Origin: Scedosporium boydii
Taxonomy: Eukaryota > Ascomycota > Sordariomycetes > Microascales > Microascaceae
Assembly: GCA_002221725.1 (NCBI GenBank)
Contig: NJFT01000145.1
Location: 1-64,000, forward strand
Reading direction: 5' to 3'
Length of the DNA: 64,000 bases
Of the stretch, positions 46,415-59,000 are shown piece after piece. Numbering within the stretch: the first letter of the stretch is position 1; every line of letters starts with the position of its first letter. The notes below the pieces were generated by a model. That model saw nothing but the letters and a program-made list of their open reading frames with translations, made no database searches and was not told where the DNA came from. Position numbers and translations under genes: made by a program.

Positions 46415-47535
46415 ATGCCCACTGCTCTCCCACCGAGCTGGACTCAGAATGACGACAAACCCCCGCCTCCACCCGAGTTCCTCTACGGCTGCCTTTTCCA
46501 TACTGCATTTGAAGACTTCTCCATCAGTGCAGGCCGCTTTTTCTGGAACTACATCAGGGATATAAAGGCCCACAACCCTGATCTCGCCGTTGGGGAGTAT
46601 TCGCTGGCCCCTCGGCTGACGCGGTTCGTGCTTCTACTTTCATCCGTTGCTTGCGTGATACGAATTGAACATTTTGCTAACTCTCTTTAATCTGGATAGC
46701 CTTCAGTGTCGTAACGCCTACGGCCAACAGCTTCACGATGGACAGTATGACGAGAATGGGCTAATATGGATAGCATTTGGTGGTTTTAACTAGAACTGCC
46801 TGGAAGGAGCCATTATGAGCTCGAGAGCAAGTGATGATCTGATGATGGTGGGAGAAGGCCAGTGCGCTGTGTTTAAGGCAGAGCTCGCTGTTATGTTTCT
46901 CCAACTTGTATATAAAGTGGAGTTACGGGAATTCGCCCGCTCAAAACGCAGCTTGCCGCAGGTATGTGTTACATTCCCCCTCCCGCCCTACCTCTGCACT
47001 TTTCTCCCTTTGCACCCCCTTGTCCTCTCCCGCTTCTTGGTCTCTATAACCTTTCCTCTCTCTTATGGCAGACGAGCTAACGCATTACTGCAAGATCGTG
47101 GTTATGAACTTTACCGGCCCATACGTGCGCATCATCCAAGGCGCTTTCCTCTGCCCTCGCACCGACTCTGACGCTGTCGAGCTACGGATATCCGTTTCCG
47201 CGACCCTACGCTACCTAGACGAGACGACGAACATGATTTCGCCCGACATCTGGAAGCAACTGCTGGGCTGGACATTTTGTCGGGCTGTTGAAGGGAACGG
47301 AATGCTGGTGATCGCTTTCCGATTTCCGTCGCGCGAGGAACTCGATGACAAGCTCGTTCTGCCCAAGGGGAAGGAAAGGGGGATGGACAGCGATGAAGGT
47401 CGAGAAGATGACCGAGATGAGGCCTTGAGCAAGGCGAGCGATTCGACCGTCGCCTACTGGAGGACCGAGGGCAAGGAATGGGCTGTTCAGCAATGGTGGA
47501 AGCAGGTACGCACCACCGTCGTTGGACGGAGATGA
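46415..47535 (+). CDS. Unrecognised four-exon protein
   Basis: Exons 46415-46623, 46700-46744, 46820-46961 and 47095-47535 give 278 residues; all phases agree. The last acceptor (TGCAAG at 47094) was chosen because it has a CTAAC branch at 47075 and keeps the frame. The third exon's acceptor (46819, or CTAG at 46793) is uncertain. Readable segments include LYGCLFHTAFEDFSISAGRF, QCAVFKAELAVMFLQLVYKV, NFTGPYVRIIQGAFLCPRTD and WTFCRAVEGNGMLVIAFRFP, with an acidic/basic tail. There is no signal peptide or TM helix and I do not recognise the family. The frame is open upstream to 46172 and matches the partial copy at 27614, so the true N-terminus may be longer. Confidence 0.6.
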
Positions 47536-47711
47536 GACGAAAGCATTGTAACGATGATGACAATACCAGCTTGTATCGTTCTTGGCGGTTTGAGTCTTAG
47601 TGTTAGGAGAACGAGGTAAATTATACTAAAAGGAGTTGATAGGGTTTTAGAACCTTTGAGGATGTAACATAACAAGTCCGCTGGATCAGTAGAATTTGCA
47701 CCAACCGAAAA

Positions 47712-50700
47712 CTAACCGCTCGTACTCTCAATCCTCACCCGCGGCCGATGACGCGACCTCCTCGGATACTTGACCCCATAATATGCCCCCTTCTCATCCG
47801 AACCCAACGACGCGAACCACCGCACGATATTCGTCAGCTCCCCCGTCCACAGTAACCCTAGGAAGATGACGACGACCGTGACGGGAACGGCGACGGCCCA
47901 GTAGATCCACTGGCTCTGCGGCATGTCTCGCACATCGACCGTGTTCATGCCGAAGATGCTCGCGACGGAGCTGAGGGGAAGAAAGATGACCGTGACGATT
48001 GTGAAGGCGTAGATGGCTCGTTCCTGTCGGTCCTTGGCAGTGTCGATTTGGTTTCGACACTATTTTGGCTAGGTTTTAGCTGATGAAATAAGAACAAGGG
48101 AAAAGTAGGGGGTAAAGAGAGGTCCTCCAAAAACACGTACAAACTCCTCAAGGTCCGTCGCCTGATTATGCGTCTCGGAAATCATCCTATTCGTCCGTAG
48201 TGACTGAGAAATGCATTCTCGTCGAAAACTCTCCCGGAATCCTCCGATGTCAGATAGCATAGCATTGCTGAAGAGCGGATCGGCCGTCGGGCCACCTGCA
48301 TATCTCGGCCGACCCGGTTCGTAATGTCGGGAAGCAGCATATATGGGTCGTGGTTCGAATCGGTACGCTCGGGCGTGTCCGGGTGCTGGGGGAGGGGCGA
48401 GATGGGCGACGAAGTCGAGGTTGTCGAGTTTTTCCATGATTTCATATTGCGTGTCGAGAGTGTTTTTGATTATGGTGGTTTCCTGTTTGAGCATTGCGAG
48501 GCGGCGTTCATAGGCTCTATCGGAAGGGTTCGAAGATATCTCGGCTTCCTAAGAGGAGCTTGCCGTTAGCATTGAGGGGAAAGGCTCGGGAAGAGCAGAT
48601 TTCAGATCTTTTTATACCAGGGCTGCTTTGGGAGGGACGTACGAGAGTGGACAAGTAGTGAGAGTAAGTCTCAGCAATATTCGGAAGGCCGGGGTTACTG
48701 CTCTTGATCAGTTCCAAACAAACGAGCGAGAAGAGTTCCATGGGCAGCACGACCGATTCGTCAACGAGGTCAGTTTCGGACAAGGACATGACAATGATTC
48801 TCAACCCGTCATCAAGAAGGGCCTCAGCGTCGGAAAATAGCCGCTCGGATCGATCCCGATCAGTTGGCAGGTAGACGATACTCATGAGTAAATGGATCCA
48901 GGCTAGGGTGAGCTCGTCGGGCACCGTGATTCTGGACAAGTCTTTCGGGGTGGTCGTCTTAAAAAGATCGGTGAACGATGTGAGAGTGATACACATTCCT
49001 CTCAGTTGGACACGGAGATCGCGCAGGGACGGGCGGCCGCGGGAACCGAAAGGTTGATCCGACGGCTGTGCAACACTGTCAGTCCCGTTCTTTCATAAAT
49101 TGGACGTTTTATCGTCTAGATTCTGGTGTTCTATGTGGCAAGTCAACTTACGTCAATGAGCCTGTCAATCGCGCCCCAGAACCTTCCAGTGGTTGGGATT
49201 CCATGCGGAGTAGGGAAGAACGCATCGAAGATGACGGCGGCTGCGCTGACCACATCGATATGCTCCTCGTACTCGGTCTGCTCTCTACTAGCAGCATCCG
49301 CGAGCTCCGTCGAAAGCTTAGCACCCCGTAATGCGAGTTTGCGGTGTACATTCACGTATGATGAGCCATGGCATCTACGGTATGCCTTACGATCGCTGAA
49401 TGTTGTTCCGGTCATGAGATAATCTCCCACTTTCACCAAGTGTTGGGTGAGAGTCGGCCGATTAATGGTCCCCGTTTTTGGGTTCCAAACACCTTCTAGG
49501 CAGCTAAAGATTGAGAAACCTGCTTCCTTCTTTGGGGGAGACGGCCGTGAAGGCGTAGGCGTGGGTGGTGGTTGTGTTTGTGGATCGTCCTTGTCTTTCG
49601 CTGCCACGGCCGGCGAGGGCTCGCTTTCGACAGACTCCGAATCATCTTCGGTATACGGACTCGGAGGAAGAACACCCGCTGGTGGCGGGTTGGGAAGGGA
49701 TCTGCAGACATCATGAGTTCAACATTCGATGCATGAGAAGAATGAGGAGGGATATGCTATACCCCTTGGTGAGGCTGAGGATAATGTTTCCTCGCTGGGC
49801 TCTCTGGCGGATGGCTGGCCATTCCTTTGCAGTTACTACCTGGTTCTTTTGGTGGTGAAAGACCAACGGTGTAGGGAAGAGCTCTCGGAAGTGGGCTATA
49901 AAACCCTACCTAGTGTCAGCGCCTAGCATGAAAGATTGGAACAGGACAGGGGCTGAGATGTGTCATGGGCCTTACAAGCCAAGTCTGGGCATGTTCCAAC
50001 GGAATCTTCCACATGACAGCGTCGGAGTGGCTAACAAGGATATACCCTTTATCCTTAGTATCCGCAATCTCTTCCGGCGACTTGACAACTCGGTGGATCG
50101 ACTGTCCATACAGAGCCGACTCTGGCAAACGGCTGCACGTAAACAAAAACGCTTAAAATTTTTCAAGACAAAGTTAGCCAGGGCCTCTTTACGTCTAAAC
50201 CCGGAAAGTTGAGGATGAGAGAAATCTTACAGTTATCGAGAACGACACACCAAACCTGCGCAATGTGAAAGCAATATCCGGGTGGAGCCAACTTGTTTTT
50301 GCACACAGCCTGCTGCATGTCCCGGGTGCGCCCACTTCGAGAGAACTGTGCCTGTAAAAGCGTCTGGACGGGGAAGGACGCGTCACTCTCCAAGCCGGAG
50401 TACTTCTCGAGGCTAAAGTAGGGCAAGCAAATCCAAGTTACGGTGCGGGGTCTGGCCGAGAGATCCTTCGTCCTGCCGGTGGGTGAGGGGACGGTGGATT
50501 GGATGATGTTGGGTTCCATGAGTCGTACGGTCTTGGACTCGGAGAATTGGATCGGTTTGACGTATTTGAGTTTTACATCGTTCATTAAGATGGATAAAGA
50601 TTTCTTTTCCGAGGACGTAAGGTTGGGCACTCTCGAGAGTTCGTCCTGGGAGCGAGTTAGCAACGGTGAGTGTGAGGAGGGTATATTTATAGGGTCTCTT

Positions 50701-51616
50701 ACTGCAAATGCGTCAAAGTCCATTGATGGAGAGGTGAAATGACTGCAAATTCATTAGATAGGTCAACATCTGGACGGGTTTCTGGAAGTCTCACATCCAT
50801 CGGAACAATGGGCGAGCATGAGCATGAGCCCCAGTCATCACGGTAACAGTAGCACTTTGACCATCTCCCCGGGGCCCCTTGCCGGTATATTCCGATTCGA
50901 GCACGTAAGATGTCGTAATCAGCCTCGCCGTCCGCTTCAGAGGCGAAGCGGCCTTATCGCCATCCAGGGTCGAATCCTCTTCGGCAGTGAGCGCGGAGCC
51001 CGTCGTCGAAGCAGCGGGGGAAGACCGAGGCAAGGAGAAGGAAAAGTATGGGTGACCTGTCGGCTCAGCCAGCTCGGCCAGCTCTCGAAGACGGGATTCG
51101 GCCTTATATCTTTCTCTTTCCTCATACTCTCGTTTTAGTTTTAGTTCTTCCAATTCTAGCTTCATTCGTTCCAGCTCTCGTTCTTTCTGCCGTCTGTCTG
51201 CTGCCCTTTCCAATGAACGGAAGCGGGCCCTGGACTCGTAGGCCATCGGGCTGCTCACACGAGCCCGGGCTCGGTGATTGCGGACGACCACGGGTTCATA
51301 CAACGGAGAGTATGCATAATCCTACATACGTTACTCATTAAGCGGCTATCCTTCTGTGCATTAATCGCTATACATTTACACTTACCTCTCGGAAGGCAGG
51401 CGGCACGCGACTAGGGATCTCGTAGTAGTCACGCGTTTCGCGTATGTTGGGGCGTCGCGCCCGGGGAAAGCCGGCCGAGAAACCACTCGATCGTCGACGT
51501 GGGGGCGGGAAAGGCGGCGATGGTGATCGAGACCGAGACCTAGACAGAGACCCGGACCCGGACCCAGATCTTGACCTTGATCGGCCTGCGTCGGAAGTAT
51601 CCCGATATCGCGACAT
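47712..51616 (-). CDS. Large CorA-like Mg2+ transporter-family protein
   Basis: Nine exons: 51616-51386, 51321-50795, 50742-50231, 50151-49976, 49905-49763, 49701-49152, 49065-48643, 48548-48141, 48059-47712; 1105 residues, phases consistent throughout. The N-terminus is an RS/Pro-rich tail (RSRSRSPSPPFPPPRRR). Residues about 100-155 form a charged coiled coil (RQKERELERMKLELEELKLK). A fungal CorA-like body follows (PLFRWIHF..PSMDFDAF, LFTCSRLPESALYGQSIHRV, FIAHFRELFPTP). The C-terminus has the two CorA helices separated by a short loop: FTIVTVIFLPLSSVASIFGMN, with the GMN selectivity motif at about 1026-1029, then WIYWAVAVPVTVVVIFLGLL. The intact GMN supports ion conduction, but the length is more than twice that of bacterial CorA. 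Plasma or organelle membrane location is not determined. It is convergent with the gene at 46415. Confidence 0.88.
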
Positions 51617-52987
51617 TTTCACGATGCTGGCTCAAGATGAAAAATAAAAATGTTCAAGGGGAATCTTCAGCCCTGCATCCTGATCCTACCGCCTCAAAAA
51701 TTTCACGCGCATTTCCGGCATTCGGCACCCACTGACTGCATGCAGGGATGTCATCAAATCCTCTGTGCGGGGGTGGTGCAGGACGATCCTCCCCAGCCCC
51801 CCATCATCGACTTGGATCGACGACAAACAGTTCATGAGCTTCTACGTTTACATTTTCGAAACGTCCAGCAAGATAAATTTCCTCTCTAAAGGCACGCTCT
51901 ACTTGCCGCTCTCGCAAGGAACGAATAACAAGGACATCTTTTCAGTATTTACAAAATTCAGTCTCTCTCGTGCACCCTACTTCCCCCTCTGTCGCTCAGC
52001 TTCGACCAGACCAGAGGAGAAGCGATCAGCCTAACCGAAAATAGGATTGCAATTCGGATAAGCTCACGTGATTGTGGTCGTCTCATCTCGTATCGCTGTC
52101 GAATCACGGTTGGCATGAAGAATCCTCTAATGCAACCCAATGCGAGTCGTCCGCCCAATGATCCGAGGATAGAAAGGACTGGCTTTGTCCTGTTTCATCT
52201 AGAGATGGGAGAGAGTGAAGCCCAGGCTTAAGCCCCAAACCCCCTGCAGCTCCTATTAATAGCGTGTCCAATACCCATCCACAGCGAAGTGCAGCACTGC
52301 CTCCCTCCTCCATCTCCATTCGGGCAATGGTCTGGCGGAATGAAGCCCCACAAACAGACGGCGCCGTCCCAGAAAGAACACATCTCCTACCATAGATAGC
52401 GCCTGCAAATGGAGCTAGAGCGGGAGATTTTTCTCCTTTCCTAACGGGGTCTAGAAAACAGATTCTAGCCGCTTGGCCAGCCCTAAATTACCCCTTGAAG
52501 CTGTCAACGAATACCTAATGTTGGAGGCGAGTCGTCTCATTGGCACGACGCACACAGCCACCCTGCTGCTCAGCGGGGCGAAGAGTGAAGGATCCGGCGC
52601 TTACGGTCTTCATTCGTTTCAAGCCATTCCCAGGACTTCGGGTTCGTCTTCTTGGACAGCACAATTCCTGCCCATGTCCAGTCACTCTAGGACTTAGTAT
52701 TCTGGTTATATGGGTTAGAAAGACCCGCTTTTAAGGCAGACGCTGTTTTCCGCCAAGACCCTGGCCTGATCCTCCACAATCCTTTTTCCCTTCAAGTTCA
52801 CGGAGCATTTCTCCCGCTCAAACACACTTTTCTCTGGTCAGGGAACCCCCAGAAAGGAGGCCTTTTAATCGACCTCCCCAATTTAAGCCTCCCTCACCTG
52901 GGTCCCCGGAGCGACATTCCCAGGCAGGCATTTTCCGAACGACGACGCCAGAGTCGGTCCGCCCACCGCCGCGGATCTCACGGGACA
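51617..52987. other. Intergenic, divergent promoter region
   Basis: 1.4 kb between the CorA-like gene and the DUF3176 gene, transcribed away from each other. No supported gene or repeat. Confidence 0.5.
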
Positions 52988-55169
52988 ATGGAGCCTCCGC
53001 GGGGTCACGACGACCCTGCTACGAGCGGCTTCAATTCTACAGCCAGCTTCGACACCTCCTACCAGAGCGGCTACATCCGCCAAAGCCCAGAGGGATCTCC
53101 CCCACCACCGACTCGAGCAACTCAATATGCTGCCGACAAAGGCGCCGCATACCACACGGTTGGAATGCTCCCTGACCTCCCTGCGTCGCGACCGATTCAC
53201 AGTCGATGGCCGCTCCCCGCGTGGCTTCTCGAGATCGGCTCGACGCTACTCAGCATCTCGGCGCTGCTTGCGGCGATTGTGGTGCTGGCCACGCAGAACG
53301 GCAAACCCGTTACGGACTGGCATTTCCCAGCTTCGATCAATACCGTCGTTTCGACCCTCGGCGTCATCTCGAAGGTCAGCTTGGCGTTTACGATTAGCGC
53401 GTGCTTGGGGCAGCAAAAGTGGAACTGGTTCAGGACGCACCAGGGGAATCTGAGCTTGTTCGAGATCTTTGACTCGGCGAGCCGAGGACCCTGGGGCAGC
53501 TTGGGTTTGCTTATCTTTTCAAGAACAATGTAAGTGGTAAAATGCACCCCCTTCGGTTTTGGGCCGCCAAGAGAGTGTGAAGAGAATTAACTAATCCTTG
53601 GGGTGTGATAGAAATTGGGCTATTCTCGGCGCAATAGTCACCCTATTGACGATCACCTTCGACCCCTTCCTCCAAGCCACCGTATCGTTAACGGGCGAGC
53701 TTACGCTGAGCCGATCTTCTACGGCCAATTCTACCATCTCCGTGGCCGAGAATATGAGCATGGGAAGCCTAGCAGACGCAGGCGGTACGGTTGGGGTCGG
53801 TCTTTTCGCGGACGGCACAATGATGGACGTGTTCCACCTTCGACCGGACTTTGGACTCACCAGCGCCATCTACGACGGCTTCTTCCTTGGCGCGAAGGAC
53901 TCCACCGCCCGGCCTCCTCAGGTCGCCTTCTCCTGCGTGACGGGGAACTGTACATGGCCGGTTTTTACGAGCGCCGCCATCTGCAGCGTCTGCAAGGACG
54001 TTAGCTCCACGATCGTGCAGAAGCGGCGCGAAAAGTGCAAATCCCAGGACGCCACTAACCAGGAGCTGGGTGCCAACGCCGTAACGATTGGTCCCTGTAC
54101 CGAATACACAGCGCCGTATGCCAACATTAAGCAGTTTGATGGACTTGCAAAAGCTCCAGCCGATCTGGGGGACACCGTTCAAGATGCTACTTCAACGTTT
54201 GTTGGTCTCACGGCTAATACGACGATGGACTATCGATCGACAATCAGTCTGCAGGATCACGATACGTTGTTCCATTCCTTCCTCATGCTCCGTGCACCGC
54301 AAAATTTCATAGCGAAACAAATCCCGTGGGAAGATGCAAGCGTCGAAGCGACGGAGTGCGGTCTATATCTCTGCGCCGCGGTAACCAAGGCGCAGGCTAA
54401 CAGTGGCATCTTGACCGAGGAACGCCTCGGCGTCTGGTCCAACCGCGTGCAAGGTTCCTGGGACAGTCTCGCCACCGACAACAAGTCTCGAAACTTCGCA
54501 ACCAATATTTATCCGTCACTAGCACCCATCGAAAAATTCCGAAGTGACATACAAGTGTCCATCCCAGTCACAGAAACAGAGCGTCTCGGTGCCAACGGAT
54601 CGACCATCTTCAACTTTACCCAGGCCAGCATCATAGGACTTCAGAACACGCTCAACTTGCTAACGCTCGGTGACAACCCCACAAACGAGTCTCTTCTGGT
54701 TTTTCCCACCAACTCCCGCAACAGCGAGATATCTGCGCTCTCCCACATCCTTGGCCAATCTGACAACCTTACCCACACATTCGAAATGCTCGCTGAGCGC
54801 CTGACCGTCCACATTCGCGACGGCGGTAGGATGATCCAGGAAGGGACCACGGACGAATTCATCCTCCTTATTCACGTCGACTGGCCCTTCCTCATCGCGC
54901 CCATCTTGGCCGTTCTCGCTGGCTGCTTGTACTTTGCCGTCATCATGTTCCAGACATGGAGACTTGGCCTGCCCGTGTGGAAGGAGAGCGCGTACCCAAC
55001 GCTTACGTATGGGTTCGACGAGAAGACGCAGTCGTTGTTCAGGGGGGCTGATGGGCATGGTTCGGAGGCGGGAACAGCGAAGCTTTTGAGGAAGAGGACC
55101 CAAATTGGATTTATGGAGGGACAAGATGGTCTCAGATTGAATCTTGCGACGCCGCCGGGTCATGGATAA
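52988..55169 (+). CDS. DUF3176-family membrane protein
   Basis: Exons 52988-53529 and 53612-55169 (intron branch CTAAT) give 699 residues. The family pattern is clear: WLLEIGSTLLSISALLAAIV, NGKPVTDWHFPASINTVVST, then SKVSLAFTISACLGQQKWNW, FEIFDSASRGPWGSLGLL. Helices lie at the N-terminal side (about residues 80-100, 117-135 and 183-200) and near the C-terminus (WPFLIAPILAVLAGCLYFAV). The large loop between is extracytosolic in type, with paired Cys (CVTGNCTWPVF, CSVCKDV, CGLYLC) and many N-glycosylation sequons. The function of DUF3176 proteins is not known; a surface role is inferred from topology. The first 65 residues are low-complexity and cytosolic. Confidence 0.9.
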
Positions 55170-55461
55170 AGATGGAGACTTAAAATAGTAACGGTATGAT
55201 GATGCGACGTCCACAGATATTAATGCAGCATAGAATCTCACTTATTTTCAACAGAGTAGACTTGGGGTACTAGAGTTTTCGGTCGCCTGATCCATCACCA
55301 AAAACATCTACCTTATGCGACTCCAATAAACAAGCGAACATTCGAAAAATCCTCACGAGAAGCCATCCAACAATTCCGTGACCATTTCCTGGGAGGGATC
55401 AATCTTCCATTACCAGCCTTGATTGCGGACGTTTTGCTGGCCACTTCATTTGGCATTTGCG

Positions 55462-56106
55462 CTATAGAAGTATCAACGGAGCGCCCAGTGTCGCTACAAC
55501 AAACCCGCCGTTTCCGTATGCTGCCGCTAATCCACCCTTGCCGCAGTTCGTATCTGGGGGGGTTCTGAAACCGCCGCAGATCGTAGGGCAGTTCTGTGAT
55601 ACCCAACTCACGGCTCGGGATACGTCTCGGCAGGAGCTTGTTGGGTGGGAGCGCGGATCAGGGTCGCCCATGCCACTAACATATACGTCGACCGCCCCTG
55701 CGTAGCTAGAGTGGCACAGGTAGGAAGCTCCTTGGGCCTGGCAAATCGTCGTGCCCAAGTTGTACAAGTACAAGAAGCACGCTGCAATGTTTAAAACGTC
55801 TGCCTGGAGACCACCCTCCACTTCACAGTGATCGTTGTATCGCTTGGACAATGGGCGAGGGCTCCTCGGTTCGGCGGGAAGCTGGTTCGGTTCAGGCTGG
55901 TTCACCAACTCCACAGACATATTGTAGAGTTGTGCTGGCGTAATACCGAGCGACTCGAGGGTGGGGAGAGTTGGGTGTCCTTCAATGAAGATCTCATTAG
56001 GTGGAAGGTCAGGGTCTGGGGCTGCGTCGCCGGCGGGCAGACAGCTGACGCAGAGGAGCGTGAAAAGGAAGAGAACATGGATGCTGTGAATAAACATCCG
56101 AGCCAT
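55462..56106 (-). CDS. Small secreted Cys-rich protein with Kex2-type site
   Basis: A single exon of 214 residues. The frame opens earlier, but the ATG at 56106 starts a signal peptide (MARMFIHSIHVLFLFTLLCV). An acidic/Pro-rich propeptide-like stretch follows to LSKR at 86-89, a dibasic Kex2-type site. The remaining 125 residues carry eight Cys (YNDHC, AACFLY, TTICQAQG, YLCHSSY, SSCRDV, NCPTICGG, TNCGKGG) and end with a Gly-rich hydrophobic segment (AAYGNGGFVVATLGAPLILL) that may be a weak GPI-like or membrane-active tail. The family is not recognised. Size, secretion, propeptide and Cys density fit an effector or antimicrobial-type protein, but that is only inference. Confidence 0.7.
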   Translation of the reverse strand: MARMFIHSIHVLFLFTLLCVSCLPAGDAAPDPDLPPNEIFIEGHPTLPTLESLGITPAQLYNMSVELVNQPEPNQLPAEPRSPRPLSKRYNDHCEVEGGLQADVLNIAACFLYLYNLGTTICQAQGASYLCHSSYAGAVDVYVSGMGDPDPRSHPTSSCRDVSRAVSWVSQNCPTICGGFRTPPDTNCGKGGLAAAYGNGGFVVATLGAPLILL

Positions 56107-59000
56107 GTTGAAGGCGACAGGACCTGCAACAGAGACTCTTGGGTTTTGGGAAATAGGAATGAGAGAATCCAAAGGGGCAGAGGGATTGGGAAAATGTCTG
56201 TGGGATATCGACGTTCGTTGTCGGCTGATGATGGTAAAGTTAGTAGAAGCAGGAGACGTATGCTGGTGGTTATTTTATACTTGACTCTTCATCTCACAAC
56301 TTTTTCTCAGTTTGGCCATTAGGTCCGTTGGCCACTCAAGTCTGCCAATCTGTTTGACCTTAAAGCAATCGCATTGGCCTCTAACGACACTTGCTTGTCC
56401 ACATCATTGTGTGTCACAGACCGCAGACCGCGATTAACCCCTCTCTCAGGCAGAATCGACCAAGATCCAAGCTTCCAGGAAGAGGGTCCCGTGGACTCGT
56501 GGCCAACCCTAATAGGTCCTAGGTATTATGCTGTTGGATTTATTCAAAAAAGGAGCGAGACATCGGACCAATTAGTTCCATGGCTGTCGGGATGGATTCT
56601 GAGGGCGTAGTCGAGCTGAATGTCTTGAACAGGCCACCGACGAAACGCGGCGTCGGGCACGGAGGAGCACTTGACGGAAAAAGGAGTACACCGACAAATG
56701 AGAGGCGGACATTGCGCTTGGCGGCGCCAGGGGAAGCGGGAAATCATGTATTCCGTAACGGAGCACGTTTCATTTGCTCTGACGGCGACTAGGAAGCGCT
56801 GACTGAGTGACTGAGCCCATATTACAAATATAGTAGCAGCAACTAAGACGATAACACTATTCGGAGTGTTTGGTCTGTACGAGAAGGGAAGGAGCACCCT
56901 CTCTCCAGTGGAGAGGGAGGGGGAAGCAGAATACGTCCATGTAAGTCTTGCGATCCTCTTTCCCCCACTGGCTGCCGTTCCGTCACACTTCACTGACCTT
57001 GGGATTTCCTGCGCAGGTTATGAGGGAAGGCGCGAAGTAATGAGGGCTCATTGGACCGAAACTTGTGTGGAGCTGCGAGGTTAGACCGCATTTGTGGAGA
57101 TGTTTCCACTGGACGCATGCACAGAGAATTCTGCGGTATGATTAGACAAAAAAGTCTAAACTTAGAGATGGTAGTAGACCGATTCTCCCCATCATTGGCT
57201 GGAAATCCGTCAAGGAGTCGTCCGATTGCCCCAAATATAGACACTTTAAGTGCCGAGCTTGGGCACGACCTCGACCTTTTTTTCCCCCGTGTATACATTT
57301 CACAGGATCGAAGCTGCATGTCCTAATAAGACGAGCATAGGTCAATGCGAAAATGGTAGGTATTTACTTCCCTGTCATGACCCATGTATCACGAACGCTC
57401 ATGCAAGTTTTATGCATCACCAACACGTACGACCTCGAAAATAACTCATGAGATCCCATGGCCAACTCATCACCAGCGCTTACGATCTCATCACTGACAT
57501 ATGCAGTTTTTCATCACCAACACCAACGAGTGCGGCCGGAACTTTAGCTTCGCAGCCCAAGTACGAACCTTTACTCTAAGATGACATTACCTGATATTAC
57601 AGTGTGTATGGGCGTCGCACTTGATTCGCCCAGTGCCGCCTGTTAGAACTTGCTGATAGAAGGCGGTCTAATAACTACGGCAGAGTCTTGGACCCAAACC
57701 TCGGGGCGGCCGGGCATGGACCGTTACTCTAGCGGGGGCTGATGAGCTACCTACCACCCCCTACCTCCTATGACCAATAGTAACAGGTAAGAGAACAGCA
57801 GACCAGCACGCGCTAAGAGCAGCAAAAACATTGGTAGCGAACATCTTCCTTGCTGTGTTGGGTGGGATGCATTGGTGCGGCGGTGCCTGCGGAGGCACAT
57901 GCAAGCGAGGCAGATGGACGAACCAGCCTACGCCCAGTGCCGCCAGGAACACATGGGCCGGTGGTCCCACGACGCATCCGAACATCAATTCACTCCTCGC
58001 TCGAGGACGAGCTTGTCCCTTTCATCGCGGCAACCGGTGCGGACCGGATCATATCAAGGCTGCACCATTGTTGGCTTGTGGCTGGCTGATTTCTAAGATT
58101 AGGAGAACCAAATTTCTCAGACAGAAACTTTTGATCATGTGACATGACGTCGCCGATTTTATTTTCTATGGTACGAAGTACTCCGTGTAACCCTTTGCTT
58201 ATTACCTCCTCCGTGCAGGACCAATATTTCGGATACAACCGCTCGCGCTCTCCCCTTCATTATGAAAGTATTCGATTTCATGCCAAAGTCCCTAAGGGGA
58301 AGGCCACTCGCAGTTCCCCGTTTCCCCGACCCGGTCTCAGCCCTCAGGATCCCTGGTGGCCCGAGGACATCTGTACAATGGTAACGGCAAGATGATAACA
58401 TCCACAGATAATAGTATACCATTAATTTATGGCGCGGAATTTCACCGTTTCTGACGGTAGATCTGGGAACTATATATATATCCATTTGACTCGCGTCGGC
58501 CTGATCAGAAGACTCCAAAATTCGGAGATTTGGGAAGGTTACGCTTCTCCATCTGGAGTGTAGTTGGCCGCGAACGCTTAGTAGTGCCACTGGGGCGTGC
58601 AGTGCTCTGAGTTTGGAGGGTCCACAAATGGTGCTACCAGTGTCAATCCGTGGTTATTGCAAACGTTGGATTCATCCTCGCCTGTTCTGGTTACACCCAG
58701 CCCATCAAGTCGAACTTAATTAACTGTCGTTTATGATCGATAGATGAGAGGGAAACGAGCACCGGATCTCAACCACATTGATATCCGGCAATATCGGCAT
58801 GTCTGCCAAGACCCTCCCTCAATGTGATGGAGGTAACGCGGCTCAGTTTGTATTGGTTGCATCCGTCGCATATCTCGTGTTCCTTACGCGGACGCTACGA
58901 TTGGGTAACAATAAACTCTCGCTCAGGAACCACTCCATCCCTCCTCACTCCTTTCCAGATTTGACGGCTTGACACAAAAATCCTCCAAACTCCCGGAATC
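56107..59000. other. Large intergenic region
   Basis: 2.9 kb between divergent genes. Short frames (56544-56993, 57831-58142, 58159-58590) show no recognisable domains. A short TA microsatellite (TATATATATATCC) lies near 58471-58482. Confidence 0.45.
56273..56279 (-). promoter_or_regulatory. TATA box of the Cys-rich secreted protein gene
   Basis: TATAAAA on the minus strand, about 170 bp upstream of the ATG at 56106. Confidence 0.45.

Noticed and set aside
47065..47094. Apparent frameshift before NFTGPYVRIIQG in the gene at 46415
   Set aside because: First read as a broken gene. Moving the acceptor to TGCAAG at 47094, with its CTAAC branch at 47075, restores the frame, so no lesion is needed.
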